DNA from: Catonia carolina
Taxonomy: Eukaryota > Arthropoda > Insecta > Hemiptera > Achilidae
Assembly: GCA_035578175.1 (NCBI GenBank)
Contig: JAQMRL010000003.1
Location: forward strand, 26,422,672-26,486,671
Reading direction: 5' to 3'
DNA: 64,000 nt
Position numbers and translations under genes: made by a program. This document shows, piece after piece, positions 1-8,831 of the stretch (its first letter is position 1; every line of letters begins with the position of its first letter). The notes under the pieces were generated by a model. The model worked only from the letters and a program-made list of their open reading frames with translations. It had not been told where the DNA came from and made no database searches.

Positions 1-113
1 CACAAATGCCTGCAACATCCTTAAAATGTTTTTATTGTCATAAGCTAGGTCATATCAAAAGACATTGTAAACTGTTACAACAAAAAGAAAATAATAATGT
101 TTCAAAAAACTAA
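1..113 (+). CDS. gag: Gag C-terminus with a CCHC zinc knuckle (partial)
   Basis: This is the end of a Gag protein, the retrotransposon structural polyprotein that binds element RNA and builds the particle. The reading frame is open to the left window edge and stops with TAA at 111-113. It carries one zinc knuckle, CFYCHKLGHIKRHC, with the CX2CX4HX4C spacing of nucleic-acid-binding Gag proteins, followed by a basic, Gln/Asn-rich tail. The last two sense codons lie inside the AAAAAAC heptamer that links it to pol in the -1 frame. Most of the protein, including any capsid domain, lies outside the window, so the Gag type cannot be judged further. Confidence 0.85.
   Translation, partial: QMPATSLKCFYCHKLGHIKRHCKLLQQKENNNVSKN
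104..110 (+). promoter_or_regulatory. Programmed -1 ribosomal frameshift heptamer AAAAAAC
   Basis: A AAA AAC sits exactly in the X XXY YYZ register of the gag frame and is followed directly by the gag TAA. The pol frame is -1 relative to gag and is open from 98, so slippage here would join the two frames. AAAAAAC is an established slippery heptamer. A downstream stimulatory structure is not obvious; there are only weak short stems around 145-180. Confidence 0.75.
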
Positions 114-142
114 ATCTTTACAAATGCACTGACCATAGACAT

Positions 143-3100
143 ATGATGTGTGTTTGTAAACATAATCCCTGTAAACATTCAAGGTTAAAAGAAAACACGT
201 TGAACCATAATTACACGTTGAAAGCTTTATCGGTAAAAATCAAAAATAATATATTTAACGCTCTCTTTGATTCTGGTTCCACTCATAATATTATTAATCA
301 ACAACTATATACATTTTTAAAAACTAAAAAGGCGATTATAAAGGAAGAAAACATTTACACAATTTGCCTCACAGCTGATCGCTTTCCTCTAAGAATTAAT
401 AAACAGATATGGGTTAAACTTACTCTTCACAACATATCGTGGAAAATTAATTTTAAAATATTAACAAAAATACACCATAAAATAATACTCGGAATGAATT
501 TCTTACAAAAAACCCACGCAATATTCAATGCTTCGAGATCTTTCATGACCTTTGATTGGGCAAAAAATCAACAATTTTCTCTAACCAATTTATATCCCGA
601 ACAAATTAACAACGTAGAACAAAGTGAATATATTAAAAATACAATTAATGATTTGTGTAGGAAATTTCCTGATGTACTCACAACTAAATTAGGTTGTACC
701 CATATATTAAAATATGATATTAAACTAAAGAATAGCGAAATTATAAAATCTAGGCCCTATCCATTAAATCCGATAAAAACGCTCCAAATGAAAAACCAAA
801 TTGACAAATTATTAAAAGACAAAGTAATTAGAGAAAGTGTTTCACCTTATTCCTCTCCAGCCTTTTTAATTCCGAAACCGAATGGTACAAGTCGCTTAGT
901 TGTAGACTATCGCCGAGTCAACTTAATAATTGACTCAGAAGCCCAACCTTTACCGAATATAAATCATGCTTTTCAATGGTTTTCTAATGCTCGCTGGTTC
1001 AGTACCTTGGATTTAGCACAAGCGTACCATCAGATACCATTGACAGAAAAATCTCGTCAAATCACTGCATTTTGCACACCGGATGGCTTATACGAATACG
1101 TAAGATTACCTTTTGGTCTCTCGACTGGTGCTCAAGTTTTAACACGTCTTATGAATACATTATTCAAAAATATTAAACATAAATTTGTATTTAATTACAT
1201 GGACGATATATTAATATATTCTAAAAGTTTTACAGAGCATGTCAAACATATTAAAATAGTATTGACAATTCTGCGGAAAGCTGGTATTACAGTTAATCCA
1301 GATAAGGTAACATTTGCTGTAAATGAAATACCGTTTCTTGGGCATACCTTATCATACAAAGGAGTTTCTATAGATCCGGCGAGGACGCAAAAAATATTAC
1401 AGTATCCACAACCGACGTCGGTAAAACAAGTGCATCGATATTGTGGTATGATTAATCATTTCTCTAAATTTATCAAAAATTACGCTGATAGAATAGAACC
1501 CTTAAATAAGTTACGTCGTAAAAACACTCAGTTTATCTGGGGAGACTCACAAAAAATTGCGTTTGAAGATCTCAAACAGGCAATTGCTAATCCCCCGGTA
1601 TTGGCAATACCAGATTTCTCCAAAGGTTTCATTTTACAGACGGATGCGTCTGATACAGGTCTAGGAGCTGTCCTACTCCAGGAACATGAAGGATTTAGAA
1701 AACCCATAGCGTACGCTTCAAAAACATTAACAGAAGCAGAACGAAAATTTTCTGCATATGAACGAGAGTGTCTTGCAGTTGTTTTTGCAACAGATCATTT
1801 TAGAACGTATTTAACACATCGAGAATTTCTTTTAGAAACCGATAACCAAGCCTTAGCCTGGCTTCTTTCCAGACCAAAGCAGTTAGGTAGACTCGCTAGA
1901 TGGTTACTTAGATTATCTGTTTTTAAATTTAAAATTAATCACATCCGTGGTTCAGATAATAATGTGGCTGATGCATTATCGAGGATGTACGATTTAAATA
2001 ACGAAGATATCTCAAAAGATATATCTTATATTAATACCTTATTATCTCAATTCCCCCTATCTTTTACAGATCTAAGACAACATCAAGTACAGGATACCTT
2101 TATCCTTCAACAAAAACAACAAATGAATAATAAATTTTGTTTATCTAAAGGTGTCCTATGCCTAAAAGATAAAAACAATAACCCAACCAAAATCGTTCTC
2201 CCCGAATCCTTAAAAGATTTAGTATTTAAATACTTCCATCAGTCCGAAATCGGTGGACATTTAGGTGTTGATAAAACCATACACAAAATTACACGGTATT
2301 TTTATTGGCCAGCTATATATCGAGATATTCCTTTAAAAGTGAATGCTTGTACAATCTGCCAACGTAGTAAACCTGGAATAAATTATAAATGGGGAAATCT
2401 TAGTTCCAGAGTTCCAACAGTGCCATTTGACACTTTGTTTATTGATACTGTAGGTAGTCTGCCAAAAACTAACCAAGGTTATAAATATATTCTAGTGGTA
2501 GTAGATAGTTTTTCAAAATTTACATGGCTAGCTCCATTAAGAAACACTAATACATCCTCCATTGTCAATGAATTAAAACGTATTTTCCAAAATTACTCCA
2601 TTCCGAGGTTAATTGTCACAGATAACGCTAAAAATTTTAATTCCATAATGTTTAAAAACTTTTGTTTCAATCTAGGCATAAAACGAACCACCCTCTCACC
2701 ATATCATCCTCAACCATCTCACGCCGAAAGATTAAATCGAAATCTTAGGTCTATCCTTATTGCATATCATGCAACGACTCAAACAACTTGGGACAAATCT
2801 CTCTTTTGGTTTCAATTAGCCTTTAATATAGCTCGACATAATGCTCATGGGAAATGCCCATTTGACATATTACATACATTTTCAGCTCAAACACCGTTGG
2901 ATAGAGCATGGAATATCCAAGATATCCTCCATAGAAATCCTATACGTTCCAGTAACATGATGTGTGATATTAGAAGAAAACTAATTAAATCCCATCATGA
3001 TATGGCGCGCCGATATAATGCTACACGCCACCCCAATCCGTTTTCGGTGGGAGACAAAGTTTTACTTAAAACTCACCCCGTAAGTTCGAAACGGAAAAAC

Positions 3101-3241
3101 ATTTGTGCGAAAATGGCATATCGATGGTCTGAACCTTTGTATATCATCGGTTTCTCTACTCCAGTTACAGCCTTACTCCGTAAGACTATTGGAGGAGAAA
3201 TAACTAAAGAACATATTTCTAACCTCAAAAAAGTTACATAA
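143..3241 (+). CDS. pol: Ty3/Gypsy Pol polyprotein (protease, RT, RNase H, integrase)
   Basis: The 1032-codon frame encodes, in order: an aspartic protease with FDSGST (catalytic D43) and ILGMNFL near 115; reverse transcriptase with the palm motif YMDD at residues 352-355; RNase H beginning QTDASDTGLGAVL (D501); and integrase with an HHCC zinc domain near 695-740 and a DDE triad at D768, D827 and E862. A short basic C-terminal region follows. The polyprotein copies element RNA into DNA and inserts it in the genome. The frame is open from 98, upstream of the ATG at 143, so translation probably enters by -1 slippage from gag rather than at that ATG. There are no stops or frameshifts, so the copy may be functional in pol. 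The clade within Ty3/Gypsy is not resolved. Confidence 0.93.
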   Translation: MMCVCKHNPCKHSRLKENTLNHNYTLKALSVKIKNNIFNALFDSGSTHNIINQQLYTFLKTKKAIIKEENIYTICLTADRFPLRINKQIWVKLTLHNISWKINFKILTKIHHKIILGMNFLQKTHAIFNASRSFMTFDWAKNQQFSLTNLYPEQINNVEQSEYIKNTINDLCRKFPDVLTTKLGCTHILKYDIKLKNSEIIKSRPYPLNPIKTLQMKNQIDKLLKDKVIRESVSPYSSPAFLIPKPNGTSRLVVDYRRVNLIIDSEAQPLPNINHAFQWFSNARWFSTLDLAQAYHQIPLTEKSRQITAFCTPDGLYEYVRLPFGLSTGAQVLTRLMNTLFKNIKHKFVFNYMDDILIYSKSFTEHVKHIKIVLTILRKAGITVNPDKVTFAVNEIPFLGHTLSYKGVSIDPARTQKILQYPQPTSVKQVHRYCGMINHFSKFIKNYADRIEPLNKLRRKNTQFIWGDSQKIAFEDLKQAIANPPVLAIPDFSKGFILQTDASDTGLGAVLLQEHEGFRKPIAYASKTLTEAERKFSAYERECLAVVFATDHFRTYLTHREFLLETDNQALAWLLSRPKQLGRLARWLLRLSVFKFKINHIRGSDNNVADALSRMYDLNNEDISKDISYINTLLSQFPLSFTDLRQHQVQDTFILQQKQQMNNKFCLSKGVLCLKDKNNNPTKIVLPESLKDLVFKYFHQSEIGGHLGVDKTIHKITRYFYWPAIYRDIPLKVNACTICQRSKPGINYKWGNLSSRVPTVPFDTLFIDTVGSLPKTNQGYKYILVVVDSFSKFTWLAPLRNTNTSSIVNELKRIFQNYSIPRLIVTDNAKNFNSIMFKNFCFNLGIKRTTLSPYHPQPSHAERLNRNLRSILIAYHATTQTTWDKSLFWFQLAFNIARHNAHGKCPFDILHTFSAQTPLDRAWNIQDILHRNPIRSSNMMCDIRRKLIKSHHDMARRYNATRHPNPFSVGDKVLLKTHPVSSKRKNICAKMAYRWSEPLYIIGFSTPVTALLRKTIGGEITKEHISNLKKVT

Positions 3242-3512
3242 TTTATTCATAATTTACATAATTTATTTTCATGAGGATTTATTTTGGTGATGTCTGTCGC
3301 GATACTCGAGCTTGAGATGATTGTAACAAAAAGGTAAACTGTGCTGTTTGCATGCTATTTGAATGTTTTTTTTTTTTTTTGAAAGGGGCCCCGAATGAAT
3401 GAATATTACCATCTCAGGCCGACAACTGCTACATACTCACCTTCTCTTTTTCATTTAAGCACTCACCCCCATTATTTTGCATACACATACCTTTGTACTT
3501 CAGTTTACTCTT
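3242..3512 (+). other. Non-coding stretch between pol and polypurine tract
   Basis: No env-like frame is present. The stretch includes a T(16)-type run followed by GAAAGGGGCCCC near 3380, which could be a second purine tract, and otherwise simple AT-rich sequence. Confidence 0.5.
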
Positions 3513-3530
3513 CGGGGGGGGGGGGAAGAT
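3513..3530 (+). other. Polypurine tract (G12AAGA)
   Basis: A run of 12 G followed by AAGAT lies immediately before a TGTAATC start. Purine runs at this place prime plus-strand DNA synthesis in LTR elements and mark the LTR's left edge. The run is also long enough to be a sequencing or assembly weak point. Confidence 0.5.
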
Positions 3531-4052
3531 TGTAATCATTGTAATATGAGACATCTCCACAGACACACAACAAACAGTATAAACACAGTCATAACATTCT
3601 AACGTAAACATAAACATAACTTTACAGCATCAACACACACACACCAGATGATCTCAACTACAGATGTAAAAGGAACATTTTAATTTTGATCTAAAGATAT
3701 AAGAGGAAGTAAAAAAAAAAAGAACAATTTTATGAAATTCATAAATTGGATTGTTGAACTCATTCCTTTTTAACCTTTTAAAGGAGTGAAGTGATATACA
3801 AGCTTTTTATAAATAAATAATTTTTGATAATTTAGTAACATATAGAGAATTGTATTAATATTTGGAAAGAATAATTTTAGAAGATTTGTGAAAAACGATT
3901 TAATATTTTTAAATAAGTTTTAAAGAATTTTAACGATTTTAATTGTTTGTTTTAAAAGTTTTTAAATATCTATCTCTAAATTGGTGAAATAAACAAATTG
4001 AATTTCAAACACAAAAACTTTCAAATTTATTGATTTGTACGAACCTGGGACA
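3531..4052 (+). repeat. Putative 3' LTR of the Gypsy element
   Basis: It starts TGTAATCATT directly after the polypurine tract, holds a TATA-like GATATAAG near 3693 and an AATAAA at 3987, and could end at GGGACA (4052). No second copy lies in the window, so neither boundary can be confirmed by LTR-LTR comparison, and the 3' end may be off by tens of bases. Confidence 0.35.
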
Positions 4053-4289
4053 TAAGTATACTTACCAGGGAACGTTTATTGAAATGGGAATCGCATAATG
4101 TTTAGTGGTAAGAATGCTTATTTAAACAACTTGTAGTCCTATACAACAGAACATGATGCCTTGGATGATGGACCGGGATTTACAGAAAATAATATCAAAT
4201 AAATAAATGCAGTGCTGTTTTTAGGCAATTGCAATTGGACGTATCCAGTTTATTTTAATGAACAGAATCAAATATTTATCATTTTTGTG

Positions 4290-4600
4290 CTACACTACTG
4301 GTAAATAAATATTTAATTACTATGTAGCCTATATTCTAAATTAACAATAAGGTTTTATTTTTTTAAATCATGTGGAAGAGAGTTGTATATTTTAGGTGCA
4401 ACAAATTTTGTACGACTTTTTATAAAATGTTACAAATGGTTTAGGAAATATAATATCTTGTGTTCTTTGTCTATCTTATATCTGGCGTGATATATTACAT
4501 TTTCATGAATAAGATTTTGTATGTAACTTAATAATATTAGGCCTAAAAAAATTATCTTTTGCAATTTAATCCTAGAAACAATTTCATAAACATACAATGT
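4290..4600 (-). pseudogene. LINE ORF2 C-terminal relic (CR1-like group)
   Basis: On the minus strand the stretch 4420-4365 reads KSRTKFVAPKIYNSLPHDL, the conserved tail of CR1-like and related LINE ORF2 proteins (normally of the form ..A.KIYN.LP..IK). Further upstream, with frame changes, come ARYKIDKEHKILYF and a YEIVSRIKLQK segment that fit the same tail region. It is a 5'-truncated, frameshifted piece of reverse transcriptase downstream of the catalytic core. No 3' poly(A) or target duplication is evident. The LINE group is inferred from the motif style only. Confidence 0.55.
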
Positions 4601-5488
4601 CGTTATCACGTAATCAAATAACTATTAATTAGAAATATTGTACAATAGAGTTCATTTGTGTAGCATCTTAAAACACTGATATTGTCTTCTATTATTAAAT
4701 AACTTCATAAATAATCAGTTTATGTAGCTTTTATTTTGTTACTGGGACCTGTTTGCACCCCCATTAACTTCGTCCGGTGAGCAAACACTTAAATGTGAAC
4801 TAAAAAATTAATCAATAAAAGTTGTTGGGCACCAGCTCTGTCAGCAGAGCAGGAGAAAATAAATAAAACAACTATATCTCCTTACTTAAAGTAAATATTT
4901 AATGATTAATAAACTACTAAGTAAATTAACTTACTACTAACAAAATTATCCTAAAACAACCCTAACCTATTTTTAAAATATAGTCAACCTTTTTTACCGC
5001 GACGTTAACATAAAAACCAGAAATTAAAAACCTTTAATAAATAAACGAATGAATTACCTCAAATTAAATATCTCCATTTTCTTCTTCTTCTTTTCATTCT
5101 CCTGGTCACTTTCGTTCTCCTACACTCCTCGTTCTCCTTGTATCTTCTATAAATTCTACTCCTTCTTAACTAACCGTTTCACTTTTAATACCCAAGGGAA
5201 CTGATTGTGAATTTCCTGGGTTCGAACCAGGAAACCTCTGGTTGACAAGCCTCCCTCTCCCACCAACCTGGAGGGCCAACGGGAAGGAGAACTACCCCAA
5301 TGATTAGCTGAAAGTTGGTAGGTGGAAGAAAACCCAAAAACACAGAGGGAGAAAATACACCGGCCTAATGATATCAGATGATTGACCGTTGGCTATATTT
5401 ACAACTTATTGTCTAACTACTATTCTAATTAAATTAATCTAGCAATGGGGGTTTTCCCTAACATTATTTATTTGGTTTCTACCTGAGT
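4601..5488. other. AT-rich spacer, no gene; T-arm-like palindrome at 5213-5233
   Basis: No coding frame or known repeat is recognised. At 5213-5233 a 7-bp stem (TTCCTGG/CCAGGAA) closes a GTTCGAA loop, exactly like a tRNA T-arm with a TPsiC loop, but no D-arm, anticodon arm or 5' acceptor strand fits, so it is not a tRNA gene. A pyrimidine-rich patch (TTCTTCTTC...) lies at 5080-5150. Confidence 0.4.
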
Positions 5489-5529
5489 AATGGAAGTTAT
5501 GGTAATTGGAAATTACCATAACTTCCATT
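5489..5529. repeat. Perfect 19-bp inverted repeat with a 3-nt loop
   Basis: AATGGAAGTTATGGTAATT (5489-5507) and its exact reverse complement (5511-5529) are separated by GGA. A 14-bp perfect palindrome GTACAATATTGTAC follows within 10 bases (5536-5549). It could form a hairpin or cruciform. No element is recognised around it. Confidence 0.8.
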
Positions 5530-5639
5530 GTTTGTACAATATTGTACTTTTACAATGGTACATGTTTTATTTTTGAATAACTCTTCCGATCTTAACGTCC
5601 GACCCTCAATGTCTTGCGGAGAATGATATCAGAAAATGA

Positions 5640-5860
5640 ACTTGTTTACACCATCCAAAAAAGGAAAAAAAATGAATATCTAGGTCATATTATGTGCGGA
5701 GCAAGATATGAAATAGTTCACTTGATAATACAAGGCAAGATATAGGGGAAGAGAGATGTGGGAAAAATAATTTTTTGGTTGAAGAATCTTCGCGACTGGT
5801 TTCCTTGTACCTCAGCGGAGCTGTTCGGAGCTGCGGGGTCCAAAATCCAAATAGCCTAAC
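5640..5860 (+). pseudogene. LINE reverse transcriptase C-terminal relic
   Basis: Plus-strand translation gives NEYLGHIMCGARYEIVHL, then GKRDVGK, WLKNLRDWF and SAELFGAAGSKIQIA. This ...YLGH.MR....LIIQGKI.GKR..GR..WL.NLR.W...S..ELFRAA.SK..IA pattern is a very common C-terminal segment of insect LINE reverse transcriptases (RTE-like group). At least one in-frame stop (after QGKI) breaks it. It starts without an RT core and so is 5'-truncated. It ends close to a family R copy on the other strand. Confidence 0.6.
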
Positions 5861-5884
5861 TATCTGACCTCCGGTCAGATAGGG

Positions 5885-6058
5885 AACGTTAAGAAGGAGT
5901 GTTTTTTATACCTCTATCTCTTCTGTTCTTAAATGCTTCAGTCATATAATTGGCTAACCATGTGGTAAAACAGAACTATATTTTTGTAGCCCTGGAACTA
6001 GTAGATCGAGTAAAAATAATTTAACACTCCAACTGCCTGTAATGGGCATTAGAACAAA
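5885..6058 (-). repeat. Family R interspersed repeat, 5' part
   Basis: On the minus strand it matches the 5' half of the copy at 44925-45325: TGCCCATTACAGGCAG, GGAGTGTTAAATTATTT, CCAGGGCTACAAAA, AGTTCTGTTT, GGTTAGCCAATTATATGACTGA, AAGAACAGAAGAGATAGAG. The 3' half is missing. Five copies of this family occur in the window. Confidence 0.75.
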
Positions 6059-7980
6059 TTACCTTATTAAATTATAAAGAAATTGCTAATAGCATCGTAT
6101 TATGGTCTACATAGGCGATATATCTCATATCCGGTATATTTTAGTGTGTAGGGTAATTCTTTAAGAGGTAATGTGGGATGAGATTTAAAAGAAATTAATT
6201 AGTTGTTTGGAGGGAGCAAATAACCAAATGCACCATTAGTGACCGAACTTGAATCGCGCACAGTCCTTCTTGGTACAGGTCTCAAGTTCTAATGTATGTA
6301 AAGCAAAATACCTTTTTACAGAACTTAAATGTCGACCATTATAACACAAGAAACAAAATTAACGATGTTATTAATCACAGCACTATATTGTCTGAGCAAA
6401 AACCTGTTTAAAGCTTTAAGTCAAATGACGCAAAGAAGCTGAATATGACGGGTTTGTTATCATTACATAAAACTGAGAAATTACGGCGTTTCAGACAGGG
6501 AACATAATATTATTCAACATTCCTTGAATTATTCTATCATTATAATGTGTTACTAACTTTTAGTATAATTCTATTAATCACTAGATATTTGTCACTAGTA
6601 TCTACTTATATTAAAGAAGTCTTTCTATTGGTTCAACTGATTTACTTTGACCTCCATATTTGCAAGTCCTTTGCTTTTAATCTTACTCTATTCTGTTTTC
6701 TTAACGCCCATATTTCACTTGTACATAGTAAAACACTTCAGATAAACTGTTTCTTACCTCGATGTTTGTATGATTATTAACTATCAACTATCTTTAACTG
6801 TTAAAAGCTTCCTTAACTAAAAATATTCTTCGCTATATTACTTTACTACTTCTTTTATCAAAACTTTCTAGTTTTACTCTTGTTATAACAAAAATTTCTA
6901 GTTGACTGCTAGTTGGCTTTCTTCGTGAATTTTTGAAAAATATTTTTTTAAATTAAAATAATAAGTATGTTCAGATTTTTCGTCAGAGAAAATGAGTGAC
7001 TGCTGATCACTAGGAACCACATGAATCAGGGTAAAGCTGCTTTTCAAATACTAAATGCTATGCTCTGATCTAGTAAAATGTAGATGAGGACGAAATGTTA
7101 GTGCGTACATCAGTATTGAAGCCCATAATTACATTTAGAAATGATTGCTGGCAAATTCGCTCCAGGAAAAAACCAATGCTTTAGGCCTTAGAAATTGACT
7201 TGTTGCGAAGATTGTACAGTCTCCGTTTAAACAAACAAAAGTTAGCAATCATTTAAAACTTATCATACTAGAAATTATCTGGAGAGCTTCTTTCTTTTTA
7301 ATTATTGCGTTACAGATAAATTAATAATATTGTTAAATAAAATAAATTTTTGTATGAACAAGGTTTTTTTGTTTGTTCTATTCAAAAACCAATTAAGTAT
7401 TCTTTAGTATTATTTTATGTATTTATGTATTTTTTTGGGGATGCTTGTTTATGTCGTATAACTAATAAACTTGATAACTAATAAATTTTTATTTATTGGT
7501 ATTGTTACATAAAAAAAGCATTATCTGACATCAATAAATTCGAATATTGGTTGGATTGGTTCTTTCATGTTTTCGTGAACAAAGAAGAGCGGTCTATTGT
7601 GTTTTATCAATATTTATAGTACCACTAAAAAAAATTTTAAAGCAATCAAATATCTGTCCGTCATCACCGTTAATTCAGTGATATTTATTACATATCAGTG
7701 ATTTAATTTTTTAAATTGTCAGTCATTAAATCTCTATAATTCAAACATGCACTGTCATTTATATATATTAATTTACGTTAGATTTACGTTTAGAAAAATT
7801 AAAAATTTAGGTTTAAAAATTAAAGTAAAATCTTTATATCATACCTATTACGACTGTATGTAAAATTTTCCCAATCGTTCAATTTGCATTTGTTGCAATA
7901 GATAATAAAAAATACAAAATTCTATCTACAATATACTATAAGCTTTATCATTGTCATTACATAATATTAGTAATTAATAA
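6059..7980. other. AT-rich spacer without recognised features
   Basis: I see no homology-bearing frame, tandem repeat or terminal repeat. The longest open frames here are short and low in complexity. Confidence 0.5.
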
Positions 7981-7984
7981 GAGT

Positions 7985-8340
7985 ATTATTAAAGCAATAT
8001 GGACGTACGGCATAACAGCTATGGGGAGCAAGTAGAAATTTCAACGTTTAAAATCCGAACTGTTTAGATCAATCTCTCAAACTTTTTGGTGTACAAACGA
8101 CAAAATAATTCCTAGAGATATCAACATACCGTACCTCCAGGATGAAATAAAAATATTTTTGGCAAAATTTCAAAATAAACATAAATAGGAAAGACATACA
8201 ACATTCTAACATCCTGGCTTTTATTTTCCTAAACAGTAACACAACAAAAAGACTGAAACGTAAACACCCTACGGACTTATTTTAATTGATTTTTATTTCA
8301 TTTTAGTGATCATAATCTGAAATAAAGACTAAAAATAACA
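7985..8340 (+). pseudogene. Jockey-clade ORF2 C-terminal relic with 3' UTR
   Basis: The plus strand reads IIKAIWTYGI, then FQRLKSELFRSIS, IIPRDINIPYLQDEIKIFLAKFQNK and, after frame changes, RLKRKHPTDLF followed by a stop at about 8284. This is the typical end of Jockey ORF2 (KP.WTYG..LWG....I...Q...LR.I...P.Y..N..IH.DL.IP.V..EI, then RLKR..P.DL). Stops and shifts make it non-functional. About 55 bases of 3' UTR containing an AATAAA follow. No target duplication was found. It lies 70 bases left of a piggyBac-like element. Confidence 0.75.
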
Positions 8341-8473
8341 AGTAGAAGAGAATCTTGCGGTCATAATTTTATGCGTAAATACGCTATAGTACAACAAGTT
8401 TATAGTTTTTTTAACCTTCCGGTGGAAACAAATCTTACTACTTCGTTAGGTAACAAGGGTGATAAATCACTCC

Positions 8474-8485
8474 AGGATTAAAATT
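8474..8485. repeat. Target-site duplication, left copy (AGGATTAAAATT)
   Basis: It is identical to 12550-12561 and flanks the Jockey element. The last Ts merge with the poly(T) run, so the true length is 10-12 bp. Confidence 0.9.
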
Positions 8486-8618
8486 TTTTTTTTTTTTTTT
8501 TGACACTTTTTATTGAAATTTAGTATCTGTTATTAAAATAATATAACAATTTCTAAATGTGAAGCTAATGTTCCAAAACTTGATTTACTTGAAGGAGCGT
8601 GCAGTCATCACCACAGTC
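8486..8618 (-). other. Jockey 3' UTR with polyadenylation signal
   Basis: About 115 bp of non-coding sequence follow the ORF2 tail stop and end in an AATAAA-like signal and the poly(A) tail. Confidence 0.7.
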
Positions 8619-8831
8619 CTACAGTTGGCCAAGAAGATCTCTTGGCCAGAGGCGCTTCAAACGTCTGCGCTGAGTACCCGGTATCACCCTAGTGTACATG
8701 TTTTGTATGAGAGGGTTGTCATGTAGTTCAAATTTTTCATGCATCGTCTTGTATAGTTGTTTCGCGACATCAATTACGTATGGCATTTGAAGTCTTTGTG
8801 CAACATTGAGTTTGTGATGTAAAAGGGGCAT
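8619..8831 (-). pseudogene. C-terminal tail of Jockey ORF2 in a shifted frame
   Basis: This frame carries the conserved Jockey C-terminus: MPYVIDVAKQLYKTMHEKF, HDNPL, then RRRLKRLWPRDLLGQL and a stop. The upstream part of ORF2 (ITQCPFYITNSMLHKDF) continues naturally into LQMPYV if one base is gained or lost around 8789-8794. So ORF2 is broken by a single 1-nt frameshift near its end. In other Jockey copies in this window the same tail (DL.IPYV.....RLKR..P.DL) follows without a break at this point. Residues 8777-8788 of the main frame are therefore out-of-frame sequence. Confidence 0.85.

Larger units (their letters stand above)
1..4052 (+). mobile_element. Ty3/Gypsy LTR retrotransposon, 5'-truncated by the window edge
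   Basis: The order gag zinc knuckle, protease, reverse transcriptase, RNase H, integrase, polypurine tract, putative LTR is that of a Ty3/Gypsy (Metaviridae-type) element; integrase lying after RNase H excludes the Copia order. The 5' LTR, primer-binding site and most of gag lie left of the window. No envelope-like reading frame follows pol, so it looks like a plain retrotransposon. Pol is uninterrupted for 1032 codons, which suggests a fairly recent insertion. The right boundary (4052) is only a guess from an ACA terminus. Confidence 0.85.

Noticed and set aside
3429..3617. 62-codon minus-strand frame beside the polypurine tract
   Set aside because: It reads through the poly(G)/poly(C) tract and LTR sequence; no domain. 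Chance frame.
5213..5233. tRNA T-arm look-alike with a GTTCGAA loop
   Set aside because: No other tRNA arm can be folded around it, so it is not a tRNA gene; reported only as a palindrome.
5581..5592. CTCTTCCGATCT, identical to the last 12 bases of a common sequencing adapter
   Set aside because: The neighbouring adapter bases do not match on either side, and a 12-base chance match in 64 kb is rare but possible. Not enough to call contamination.
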